Assembly (NCBI GenBank): GCA_025526995.1
Contig: JAHLKG010000028.1
Coordinates: forward strand, 310,001 to 374,000
DNA from: Powellomyces hirtus
Lineage: Eukaryota; Chytridiomycota; Chytridiomycetes; Spizellomycetales; Powellomycetaceae
Length of the DNA stretch: 64,000 nucleotides
Direction of reading: 5' to 3'
Part shown: positions 35,393 through 45,160 of the stretch, piece after piece
Numbering within the stretch: position 1 is the stretch's first letter
Layout: the number at the start of each line of letters is the position of its first letter
Notes under the pieces: generated by a model
What the model was told of the DNA's origin: nothing
Seen by the model: the letters and a program-made list of their open reading frames with translations, nothing else
Databases searched by the model: none
Made by a program: the position numbers and the translations under genes

Positions 35393-36510
35393 AGCGTTGA
35401 GTGTCAAACTGAGCTGCTATTGGACGTCGATGGACACCTCGTGAGAACGTCAATTGGTGACTTTGTCGAGCAGACTTTCCGAGATGCACCGGCTGACACA
35501 ATCGAAACTCACCCTATGGACACTTTCCTGGCATGAATCAAGGGAAAACGGTGAACATCCTTTCATGTGATGAAGATGGCAAAGTGACATGGCGAGCGGT
35601 GGAAGCGGTCACAAAGCAACCGGTTGTCAATCGCGATGGAACGAACACTCTACTCAAGGTCACGACTCAAAGTGGACGGTTCGTTGTGGCAACAAAGGCA
35701 ATATCCTTCCTCAAACGGGTCAACAACAAGATTGTACCGGTCGATGGCGCGGACCTGAAAGTAGGCGACCACTTGCCCGTTTCCAAGATTGTGCCCACGG
35801 ACTTCACCACTGTCGAGTGCCTTGACGTCTGTCATTATCTGCCTGCGACGTTGAGTGGCCTACCCGAACAGATCAACCTCGATCGAGATTTTGGGTGGAT
35901 GTGCGGAGCATACCTTGCCACGGTAGTTGCGCCGACCGCCACGTTGAGTCAACGACGATTCGCCCACATAGCACCGCATTGAGTCGACTCTTCACGGCGG
36001 TGTTCGAAAATGGAAGTCTCGGCAAACGTATCCCTGCCGAGCTTCTTGAAGGCCCCCTCGACTTCCTGAAGGGGCTGATCGCAGGCTACATTGATGGCGA
36101 TGCTTGCGTCACACCTCAACACGATGTACAGTCCCCTGTCAGAAAGACGCGGACCCCTAGATTTATTTTCTATGCGGCTCAGAGGCGACTGTATATCTAG
36201 GGGGTCCGCGTCTTTCTGACAGGGGACTGTAATTGCATGCTCGATTTCCAGAGGCATGCTCGACGACATCCAGCAAGCTCTCCTGCGGTTGGGCGTACGT
36301 TGTTCTATCAACGCACTATCAACGAGTGAGACTGGAGAGCCATCCACCTTATCAGTGTCAGTTGTCCAGACGGCGCGCTTGGCTCAGTTTCTTCAATTGA
36401 CAATCCGTGCTAAGAACGAGCGCCTACAAGCTGCGGGTTCGCGGAACCACGGGGCAGAGCGGTTGGACGTTGTGCCAGACGTTCTCACCCAGCGCCGTGT
36501 CATTACTTAA
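35393..36510 (+). other. Intein 2 in viral RPB1 (after GEPATQMTLN), with LAGLIDADG endonuclease, truncated
   Basis: After MTLN the frame enters SVECQTELLLDVDGHLVR (block A), VNILSCDEDGKVTWRAVEAV and TNTLLKVTTQSGRFVVATKA (block B), a linker KVGDHLPVSKI, and the homing-endonuclease motif FLKGLIAGYIDGDA at about 36062. A one-base loss at 35533 turns an expected Trp codon into a stop, another shift lies near 35950, and a 101-bp MITE splits the endonuclease. The C-terminal splicing block and the downstream extein are absent, so the sequence was cut before the Tc1 relic. Confidence 0.82.
36129..36229. mobile_element. 101-bp MITE with long terminal inverted repeats, TA target duplication
   Basis: Starts CAGTCCCCTGTCAGAAAGAC and ends with the reverse complement of that sequence; the arms pair over about 34 bp with only a 1-base bulge (CCCC/GGGGG). 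TA flanks both ends (36127-36128 and 36230-36231). CAGT termini with TA duplication are characteristic of Tc1/mariner-type MITEs. Conceptual excision with one TA rejoins the intein frame as TPQHDVIACSISRGMLDD. Confidence 0.92.
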
Positions 36511-36589
36511 ATCACAATTACTAAATCAATGTGCCTGCCCGACCACCAACCGCTCTCCGGCGACACCCCATTGGAACAAGTCGATTATA

Positions 36590-36952
36590 ATGATATGTCG
36601 CTTGCGTCACGGGTCGTGCGGCAAAGGTTCTTGATCGCGGATGTGCGGCAAGGCCGAGGTCAAAATCCGTCATGCGTTCATCTCCGAGTGCCATGTGCAA
36701 AAGCCAAAAGAGCAACAGAGCTGGCTTTCTGCACCCCTCTATCATCAATAGTAGTCTCAGCCGTTGTTTTTGGGTCTCCCTGGTCCAAGAATTAAGGAGA
36801 CTTCTAAACAATGTATGAAAATATCGAATACAGAGACGGTCTGCCCGGTTTGCATGGTGCAATTTTTTTGGATTGAAAACTTTGTTGAATGACAAAAGAG
36901 TGGGTAGGGAGCTGCGTCACCATATATCTGTACACATTATGTACACACAGTA
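36590..36952 (-). mobile_element. Tc1/mariner-like relic, copy B (5' part only)
   Basis: Reverse complement matches copy C from its terminal sequence (ATATGGTGACGCAGCTCC, then TTGTCATTCAACAAAGTTT) through the ETQKQRLRLL-coding part to the GATCGAGAACC region. The internal and distal parts of the element are missing. The right end lies at a TA near 36950 beside ACTGTGTGTACATAATGTGT (reverse strand). It directly follows the truncated viral polymerase. Confidence 0.75.
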
Positions 36953-39785
36953 TAATATAGAACCAAACCCACTTTTTGATCATTAAACCAAGTTTCCCAG
37001 TCTAAACTAATTGCTTAATGGAAGATTGTCAGGTACTTTGTACTAGTCACGTTTTTTCTGGGGTGTATGGTTGATCCTGCGGATGAGTGGCACTAAAGGA
37101 GAAGATGAAGGAGAGCCAGTGCACAAGTCCTCTTTAAAAGTGTCGACCAGGGCTGCGGTCTGCAAATAGCAAAGCTAGAAAAGCAAGGAGATTAGGATGC
37201 ATGTTTTTTTTGGGGCAGGGTCCATATCCACCCCCCCAACCGCAACGTTGGTGGAACAACACTGTATACAGCCTCAAGTGGAAACAGTACAAGTACGCAC
37301 CTTACTACACAAAACTGCCCAGATTGCTTTGAGATAGTTTTTAAAATCTTTGAGATGACGGGGGATTGTGAAGCTTTCAGTTTTTGTGCATAGATAAATT
37401 CTATGCAAAACAACTTGTATGACATAAATCTTTACGCTTGACCATGGTTTAGAAAATGCAATGAATTTAATTGGAGTCTGAATGTGTGTGTGCCGGTTGT
37501 CTTTGGAACTCCCCGTATGTGGTATATTCTGATTCCATCTCACAGTTTTTATGCAATGCCCCATTCCGCAATTACAACCTTGTACAAAAAACTCTGTGGA
37601 TTCAATTTTGAAAAGTTCTGCTTTACAAGCTGCCAATAAATACTTACTCATGAAGTCAAGCTCATCGGATATTTCCATGTGCAACTTATCCTCTGTCATT
37701 TCCTCTCCTTTAGTATTTCTTTTTTTTTAAGTTTACCACAGACCAAACAGAGCGCAAGGAAATGAAAGGCAGACATGTGGCCCCCCGGATTGTCTCTGTG
37801 TGTTTGCGATTGTGGGTACAATGGGCTAGCAAAGCCTCACTTGAGGTAAAGGTTTTATTAGAGACATATGGAGGTTAGTAATACTCTTTGTTCTACATTT
37901 GTTATTGCATAATTCATGGCTCCAATATATTCCTTCAATGTACAAATTATCATATCCATTTGCGGCGACTTGTCACCTCTGCTGGCGCATACATTGGCCA
38001 TGTCATCATTTTTATTCAAACCAGTTGGCAGTCAGCAACAGATTGTAAATGGCAACTGGACCTTTACACAGCCTTATCCTGAGCGCAATCCGAGGCCAAG
38101 CAGTGTGCATCTGCAACAGGACCAACCTTAGCAGTAACAATCCATGCTAGATTGCAATGGAAATTTCAAAATGTGAGGTGATGTAGAGCCATGATTTCAA
38201 GAAAAGATCAGAAGAATATTCTAAGCCCAAATGGTACAACAATAGGTTGTACAAAGCAACTGTCCTATCATTATTTTCACTTTACCATGTCCATTTGGTA
38301 CCACTGTTAATTGATTACCATAAAAGACATAGTTCCAAGTCACACCCTTTGAAACTTCACCATTGCCCATTTCAAAAACATGGCTTTTTACTAGCCAAAA
38401 AGATATGTATGTATATATGCCTTTATGGCCATTTCACAGCAGCTGATGCTGTACATTCCGCTTTGAAGACTTTTTGAATGGTGTTTTCATCAATAAGACC
38501 TGCCTCAACCACCTATTCTACAGGATCCCACTGATACAATAGCCTCAGCCAGAGAGGAGAGATGTTGTCAGTGATTTCTAAAAGTATCTGAACAATAGCT
38601 TTTTGGACAACGTGATCAAGGGCATTTTGTCATGATAGCAGTATGAATGCAGATACTTCAATGTACAGTACGTCTTGCGCTCATCACCACAGACTGTCTG
38701 GTCCAGCTGGACTTTTGTGTTGTACGCATTCACCTGAAAAGCAAATGCGCAGCATTGTTTGTTCAGCACTAATATCCTGGTTGTTGCATTCTTTTTTGTC
38801 AGCGCTGTTAACTTTTGCATTTTGTTTTCAGTGTTTACAATTAACTTTTGATCAAACAATGAGATCATTTCACACAAGCACAATTACAAGATCATCTTTT
38901 TTCAGCAGCCAACCCCATTGTGAGGTCTCCATTGTCTGGACCGAGCTCCATCCCATCAAACTGAGCTACAAAAATACATCACTCTGCAGAAAAGACGACT
39001 TTGTTTTGGCTATTCAATGAAAAAATCTTCATGCCCATTCTTAAATCAATAGCACAAAAGAGAAAAACTTTAATTGTGCAGCAGTAATCAGGATGTGACT
39101 TTCTATTTTGTGACTCAAAACCAACATGTGACTCAAAATCAAATTTGACTTTGTGATCCAAAACAAACTGTTTTGTGACTCAAAATCAACATATCACTCA
39201 TAACCCAATTCTGTTGATGATTCAAAACCAATATGTCATCTAAAACCAAATGTCACTTTCCGAGTTGGAAATGTCTTGATCACCAAAACCACATCTATTA
39301 GAATATTGAGGTCCTTGCCACAGCGCTTGTCTGTCCAATGGGTAGTAGATTCAGGAACTCATGGGTCACAAAAAAATATAATGACTCAATTTTAGCCAAT
39401 CTCCCATCCAAGGCCATGCTGTTTGTGAAAAGTGTGCAGATCAATTTTTTTTTTTCTTCGAACGCATAAGTTGCTCTTGCTTTCCCAGTACTCAGTAAGC
39501 TGCTAATAAGCTTTAGTCATCTTTACCTGATTTTATTTTTTCAAACAAGCTTTGATTTCAAGGGTCTGTGCTTTCTGTCATCTTTTTGTCTGACAAACGC
39601 TGACGTCTTCTGAAGCTCTTGCCCTCTCGACATTTTATTGAAGATATCGGTGTTTCTAATACTTTATCGGAAATGCAGAAGATTAGCCGAATTTGGGACA
39701 CTCTACTTGTATAGCCTTTATAAAGGGGTTACAGAGCTTTTCTGTGATGCAGATGACAATGTAGCATTGTCATATGCACGGAGAT
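36953..39785. other. AT-rich island without recognisable gene
   Basis: About 2.8 kb visibly richer in A+T than the host genes. ORFs up to about 140 codons occur (37274-37699 on the minus strand, starting MTEDKLHMEISDELDF), with no motif. A degenerate short repeat of the form TGACTCAAAA(T/C)CAA recurs about seven times at 39095-39255. Its left border is the Tc1 relic B and its right border the LTR-like repeat. Confidence 0.5.
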
Positions 39786-39854
39786 TGTAATGAGGTGTGG
39801 CTCACCAGCCTAAGCCTAGACACGCGTCGGGAAGGGTCCCGCGCGAGATGGATG
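39786..39854 (+). repeat. 69-bp direct repeat of LTR-like 5' end, left copy
   Basis: Begins TGTAATGAGG and matches 41724-41792 with a single mismatch. The match ends abruptly at GAGATGGATG. It is probably a fragment of an LTR. Confidence 0.8.
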
Positions 39855-39979
39855 GGAAGGGTCCCTGCCGATGCAAGGTGACCGTCACCAGATTTGCATG
39901 GCAGCGTACCTCGAAACCCGCGGGGACCATGGCCGTAGTACATACCCACGCGAAGGGGAAGAGAAGGGCTTCGGCCAAG

Positions 39980-40243
39980 ATACCGGCATCGTTTGACGAT
40001 GGGCCGAAGGTCGCTGGGCGACATACCTCGCTGGGCGAGATGCCGGGATCGCTGGGCGATGAGCCGAAGACTGCGAGGCAGTAGACCTCACGAGGTGAGA
40101 TGCCGGCATCGTTGGACAATGGCCAAAGGCTGCTGGGCAGCATATCTCGCTTGGCGAGATGCCGGGATCGCTGGGCAATGAGCCGAAGACTGCGAGGCAG
40201 TAGACCTCACTAGGTGAGATACCGGCATCGTTGGACAATGGCC
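39980..40243 (+). repeat. 60-bp tandem repeat, 4.4 units, with 120-bp higher order
   Basis: Units start ATACCGGCATCG, ATGCCGGGATCG, ATGCCGGCATCG, ATGCCGGGATCG, ATACCGGCATCG at 39980, 40040, 40100, 40159 and 40219. Units 1/3/5 and 2/4 resemble each other more than their neighbours, so the real unit is a dimer. Each unit contains internal hairpins (GCTGGGCGAC..; CTCGC..GGCGAG). The period is a multiple of three and gives repetitive open frames on the minus strand, which I regard as incidental. Confidence 0.9.
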
Positions 40244-40511
40244 GGGGAACCACTGGACGGTCTTCCCAACGGGGAAGTGTGATGCAGGGCATCTACCATG
40301 AGCACCATAGCCGGGAGGAAGCCGAGTGACATTGGACACAGCGGACGCATACGAAATGCTATAAGGCTCAAGGGAGCACAGCGATGAGAAGGCAAGTACA
40401 GCGATGAGATTGTGATACTGAATTTGATTATACGGGCCGAAGGCCAGGCCCCGAAGGAGCAACAGACAACAAGTGAAGGTATGTACAAGAAGGAGGGGGG
40501 GGGAGAACTAA

Positions 40512-41205
40512 TCAACCAATCTTGGTGAAGGAGAATTGGCACCGGTTGCCGTGGCACCGGTCGCCCAACCCGCACCGGAGGGGGGTGTAATTTGCCACGT
40601 TCATCTCGCTGCAGAGAGAGCTGAGTTAGTCAGGTACGACAGCAGCAGGCCGAAGAGTACTACTTACGCGCGGACGTGGCCCATGCAGTGGAGATGGTTG
40701 CATGGAAACATGCGGAGGTCCGCTTCGACATGGTTGCAGCCAGCGAACTGGCACCCAGCGGGGATGGCCGCAAAGAAGAGAACCCGGCTGCAGTGGGGGG
40801 CGCCGCACGTCAACTGGCCCTGAGGGCCGTCGTTCTGGAAAGCAAAGGAACGAAGGAACCACACCGTTAGGAAGACATCAGGCCGCCTCTCAGCAAAGGG
40901 GGGGGACATACCGTGTCATCGGCCGCCGCCACGATGCAGGGCCGGCACACCAAATGGTGGCATTCCGATGTGAACATCTTGCTCTTGCGGAATTGGTTGC
41001 ACTTCCAGCAAGAGGGCAAGTCGACCGACCTCTCGGGGGTGGACTTTTCATGCACCGAGGGGTCCTGTAGACAACAAGGGAAGACGGGGAACATGAGACG
41101 AGTTGCCACAGCCGAGGACGAGCACCGACCCCTACTCACCCGGGCGGGCTGGGCCCGCTTGGTTGCGCCTTTCGCAAGTTGCTGGGCGGGCCGGCGCTTG
41201 CCCAT
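40512..41205 (-). CDS. Small Cys-rich (RING-like) zinc-binding protein, four exons
   Basis: Exons 41205-41140, 41064-40912, 40834-40668 and 40608-40512 join in frame to 160 aa. All introns are GT-AG; the last carries a CTGACTAAC branch site. Residues 1-22 are basic (MGKRRPAQQLAKGATKR). Paired cysteines then follow: CWKCNQF, CHHLVCRPC, CGAPHCS, CQFAGCNH, CNHLHCMGH and CGLGDRCHGNRC, at least eight Cys/His pairs, enough for three or four zinc sites. Order and spacing resemble RING or RING-like fingers but fit no family I can name. It lies inside a pair of LTR-like direct repeats, antisense to them, so it could be a gene captured by, or invaded around by, a retroelement. The preserved splice sites argue for a real gene. 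Confidence 0.7.
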
Positions 41206-41723
41206 GGTGGTGGTGGTGGTGTCGGGGGGGGGGGGGGGGAGGAGAGTTGTTGGGGGTGTCAGCCATGGTGTGTGTGTGTGCGTGTGTGTGCGTATGTGTG
41301 TGTGTGTGGTGTGAGTTTGTCGAGCTACAAAGAAAAGAAGAGCGAGAGGGGGAGATTCAACGGGCAGTACCTTTTAAAGGCTCGACCTGCTTGGGAACGC
41401 TCGGAAATTCAGGTGTTAGTGTTTCATCCTCTACGGAGCGCAGCAGATGTTACTTATCGAAATCCGCATGGAGGAAGCTCCTCGTGATTCATCTAGGGCC
41501 CCTGCGAAGAGAGAAATAGACTTTCCGACGATTTCGCGCACCACAAAGGGCGGAGACTACCCGTCGGAGACTACTGCGACGCGACCCGCGCCAGGGCCGC
41601 CTCCCCAGCCTCATCTTCCCACAACCACGTCCGCATCCGTTAACCCGCCGCCGCCCGGCTTAGGCAAGCTTCGCCTCGCTGAAGAGATTCGAGCCTAAGA
41701 GATAGTCGCGAATCTAAGGGGGG

Positions 41724-42120
41724 TGTAATGAGGCGTGGCTCACCAGCCTAAGCCTAGACACGCGTCGGGAAGGGTCCCGCGCGAGATGGATGCTAGCGTC
41801 AGCATCCCGAAGGGTACTAGACCTCAGGAATGGCCACGGATGGCCATCACGTGACCAGGGCCGCTCCGCGGCCTAGAAGAAAAGTAGGAATGCTCCAACG
41901 AGGGCGCTTTCAAGACTTAGAGATCTTACAGTAGAATTAGAGATAGGGAATTCCAGAATAGAAGACTAGACTCTGGCAACGGACCTAGTATTATTACAGA
42001 GATGTATGTATGAGAATGGATCTTCTATGGCTTGAGCCTTTTAAGTTGGGTTTTGCCTGTTGAGTTAAATTATATACTTTTTCTTCAATCACGTGATCTT
42101 CAATAATCGTAATTCCGCTC
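41724..42120 (+). mobile_element. LTR-like sequence with polypurine tract, right copy
   Basis: TGTAATGAGG directly follows AAGGGGGG, the layout of a polypurine tract and the 5' edge of a 3' LTR in Ty3/gypsy-type elements. The first 69 bp are repeated at 39786. The right edge is not defined; a CA near 42120 is one candidate. No gag, protease, reverse transcriptase or integrase is seen between the copies, so any element would be non-autonomous or a relic. Confidence 0.5.
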
Positions 42121-42362
42121 ATAGCGTTACCGATATGATGATCATCTATTCAAAGCAGAAAACTCAAGTTAGGGTTTGATGTCAGGACTATGGTTAACTG
42201 AACAACGCTCAACTTTCCAATTTTTTTTGCGGATGACTTTCATAGTCCTTTCTTTTTTGCTTCTGTAAAAGACATTGTTGAATCTTTCTCTTGGACTTAT
42301 TTCTTTTTCTGCTTTCATATTGTCTTTGCTTGGTTTTTTCCTTTCAGCCTCCAGAATTTTCC

Positions 42363-42720
42363 TATGTGCATATTCAGTTTCTGCAGCGGACAATATTGCA
42401 CAAACTTTTAAAGAAAAAAGTTGGTATGTTTTATTGTTTTCAGCCTCGACAGCAAACAACATTGCAAAAAATATTAAAGAAAAAAATGTTGTTATGTGCC
42501 ATCGTATTCCGTTTTGGCAGCATACAACATTGCAGAAAATTTCAAAAAAATATAATATTGGTATGTTCCATTGTTTTCACCTTTGGCCAGCAGACAATAT
42601 TGCGGAAAATTTTGAAGAAAAAAATGTTGAGGTGTTTCATTATATTCAGCTTCGGCAGATGACAACATTGCAGGAAATTTCAAGAAAAAAATGTCAGTAT
42701 GTTTTTTCTCAGTGTGTATG
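42363..42720. repeat. Tandem ~68-bp repeat, five diverged units
   Basis: Units begin at about 42363, 42425, 42493, 42562 and 42631 (62-69 bp). Each has a TATGTxxxATTxTxTTC part, then CAGxxxACAACATTGCA and an A-rich tail. Both strands stay open in one frame over several units, giving 22-23-residue peptide repeats, e.g. AEAEYNETPQHFFL on the minus strand. It sits in AT-rich DNA. Confidence 0.85.
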
Positions 42721-43483
42721 TTAATTAAAACATCACCACCGGTCAGCTGAAACGCCAGGTTGTTGCATTTTTGAAGGACACATTCAAAACAATTTTCAAC
42801 ACCACTGGAACCCCAGAAATCCGCTGAAATGAAGCAATTTGAGACTCAGCTGACCTTGTTGCACAAAATGTAGCAATACAGGACCACGTTTGCTGATGCT
42901 ATAGGGGAAGATGAACTGTTGAGATGCCAACTTCGATATGGGCGGTACACAAGGGTAGATTGGGTGGTGTTGCCATCTGAACGTGACCGGTGAGCAAAAG
43001 CTTGTACTCTTTCTATATCTCGTACACTCTGTATTGAGTATAGGACACTCAGGTGACTTGCAGGACCACGTTTCTTTGTGGCACATGCACGTGTGGTACA
43101 GCACTGCAACCAGTGCAATCGTGCTTTGTAAGAGAGTGCACTCTCATAATTCCATGTTTGGACACTATAAACCCATGTTTGGGTGCATTTTTCAACGTCT
43201 TGGAGCAGTTTAGGGGCTCAACGGTTGGGACTGTGAGCTGAAAGTGGAATGCTACAGATTCAGCGTCCAATCAAATCATGGCTGTTGTCAGCAGCTCTTG
43301 GGCCAACTTCTGGCGATTCAGCCGACCAGTGGTGATGCTCTTAAGCTTTTTCGAACGCATTGCCGAAACTCGTTGATGTGGCGCAGCTTGAGAGCCACGT
43401 CACGCGTTGACAACCCCAAATAACAGCAGTTCCCCACAACTCACATACAACACAAACCAGACAAACGCCAACCGAACCACGCC
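42721..43483. other. Intergenic DNA at right edge of accessory block
   Basis: AT-rich at first, returning to host-like composition just before the VFA1-like gene. No gene recognised. Confidence 0.4.
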
Positions 43484-44576
43484 ATGGCAGCCGCCCCACC
43501 GCAATCTATGCCGAACCTGTATGTGCATAAAATAGGTACGTGGTTGGAATGATGAACGTTGAAGAGAAGGAATGTATGGTACTGATATGCGGTTTTGGAA
43601 ACGTAGCTACTACGGACTCGCCGTGTTTTGTATGTTCCAAGTTTTGCGCTGGGGTACTGGTATGTTCTGGCTTTACGGAAGGGGGGGAGGGGGAGGGAGA
43701 GGGATGGAAGAAATCGGAGAGAGATCGGCAAGGAAGGACTACTGCTGAACAGAGGGTTAATAAGGGGATGGCAAATGCGAGGCCGACGGCGGCGGGGAAT
43801 GGACAGAGATGCTGGTTCTGTTCAATGATGGAACTGCGTCTAACGAACAATGCTGCCATTCGCTTTCCTCGCCTTGCCGTGCATGCAGACCAATAACGCA
43901 GGCGACTGGTTCTACGTCTGCAAATCCCACATTGACGATCCGAGGTATACATCAATGAAGAAACACCACCCATGTCCCCTCACCCCTCACTTCCCAACAC
44001 TCTCCCCTCACGCCATCAACCAGTTTCTGCAAACAAATCCCCGCATCATCCCCCAATCCCTCGCAAAGCGCCACCCCCCGCACATCCCGCCCCGTCACGC
44101 CCACCCCGCCACCCCCCGCAGCAGAAGAACAACTGTCGCAAGGATGGTTGTCGACGATTGCGCAGACGTTGAACTTGAGTACGGGTGAACAACAACAACC
44201 GCAGGAGAAGGAGAAAAACGCGAATTGCCACCCACAACAACAGCCAGAGGAGAAGAAACTGGGTTTGTATCCTGACCCCGGCCCGGCCCCGTCGGCTGCA
44301 ACACCACGTCCCCAACAGCTACACCCACCCGTACAGGCCCTTGCGCCACCGGGACCGACGAAATATGTGCTGTCACCTAATATCTTTTGTATGTATGCCT
44401 CGAATAGTGTTCAGATAGCGGTTACCACACTTGAGGGGTATGGGTTTTCTGATGTTTTTGGGTTGTGCTTTTTTGCAGACCTCCGCGAAGCCCAGCAACG
44501 CAAACGCGTGCAACAACGGGCTGCCAACTCGCTCTCACAACAGTTGCCGTCCGTACCCAAAGGCATGCAGTTGTAG
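43484..44576 (+). CDS. VFA1: VFA1-like (Vps4-associated) zinc-finger protein
   Basis: Endosomal protein expected to bind the AAA ATPase Vps4 in ESCRT-III recycling. Five exons (43484-43535, 43607-43659, 43889-43944, 44024-44388, 44479-44576) give 207 aa. The N-terminal finger is spread over three exons: NLYVHKI, then CFVCSKFC, then DWFYVCKSHIDDPSFC, matching the family pattern with C..C, C..H and FC. The middle is Pro/Gln-rich. The C-terminus FYLREAQQRKRVQQRA and PSVPKGMQL is the family hallmark. The junctions keep frame through phases 1, 0, 2 and 1. The function is inferred from yeast Vfa1. Confidence 0.85.
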
Positions 44577-45160
44577 GCAAAACGGAGAGTGGTGGTCGAT
44601 GTCCGAAATGGAGGATTTACATCGGCCACGCGCGTGGTATCGGGTTTGGTTTCAACTAGGATCTGCCGAGAGCTTGTTTGTACCATCACGGCAAGCGGGC
44701 TCTGGTATACACGTTTTCACGAGCCGGATCACTCCACTATCATGCCCACTGGCCAGCGTGGGATGCGGCAGAGTACCCACCCCCCCGTCCTGGGTGTCCC
44801 TGCCCCGTGGATATGTCCAGTTGTATTGGAAGATTTCTGGTCGATCCTGACACCCACTGTATCTATGCAATGCTAATGGAACATTGACGTTACACGATAC
44901 ACGATTCAAAGCATTGGCAGGGCTTTTTGCTTTCAACAACCATTTGCTGGAATACGTTACAATGGAGGACCACTGCACTGCCGATGAAGTACACACCAGA
45001 ATAAAGAGACGTGTTACAGAAGAATACCAAACCACAATCAAAAACAAAACAAAAAAAAAATGTACAATATATGAGGAACCCTTGCCCTACCACCCTCTCA
45101 GCACTGCCCCTCCCTCGCTCGTCCTGAAGATATCAGATTCGCTGTCTTTGTTCTCATCTT
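44577..45160. other. Convergent 3' intergenic region
   Basis: Between the convergent VFA1-like and DPP genes. No additional gene with support. Confidence 0.4.

Larger units (their letters stand above)
27517..36510. other. Endogenous giant-virus (NCLDV) segment, decayed
   Basis: A contiguous block of four to five densely packed genes with viral relationships: DUF5899-like (-), small ORF (+), BCS1-like AAA ATPase (+), coiled-coil protein (-) and viral RNA polymerase subunit 1 (+). Spacing is tight (one pair overlaps 3' ends by 25 bp). The ATPase lacks introns, unlike the surrounding host genes. Two of the genes are broken by frameshifts and stops while two large frames stay open. The segment is bounded by tandem repeats on the left and a Tc1-like relic on the right. 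The block is clearly a fragment: no capsid, packaging ATPase or DNA polymerase gene is present. Confidence 0.85.
31215..36510 (+). pseudogene. Viral RNA polymerase largest subunit (RPB1-like), truncated, with two inteins and two introns
   Basis: Begins near 31215 with VRKIKRVQFGILSPEQIVAH, followed by the zinc-binding region (CPRCARF...), [82 protein letters not shown] and GEPATQMTLN, in the order of every RPB1. It stops after GEPATQMTLN; the last quarter and any CTD are missing. Single-base shifts disrupt the frame near 31442, 31530, 32010, 32200, 32764, 33452, 35533 and about 35950, most of them one-base losses. An in-frame TGA sits near 34771. Two introns (32538-32617, 34654-34733) and two inteins (33663-34646, 35393 onward) are described separately. 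Inteins in RPB1 are typical of giant viruses and not of fungal nuclear RPB1, which supports viral origin. Confidence 0.9.

Noticed and set aside
33779..35536. Reassigned TAG/TGA codons in a viral or unusual genetic code
   Set aside because: Several apparent stops are explained by one-base losses (for example at 35533), and host genes in the window end normally with TAA, TAG and TGA without internal ones.
31215..36510. The polymerase as a broken host nuclear RPB1
   Set aside because: Two inteins, adjacent viral genes and compact layout are unlike fungal RPB1; no CTD region is present. A tree is still needed.
27517..36510. Contaminating or assembly-chimeric viral contig
   Set aside because: Introns with host-like signals, host transposon pieces inside and beside the block, and gene decay favour true integration, though reads must confirm.
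39786..42120. Intact LTR retrotransposon
   Set aside because: No reverse transcriptase, integrase or gag frame lies between the repeats, and the left repeat is only 69 bp long.
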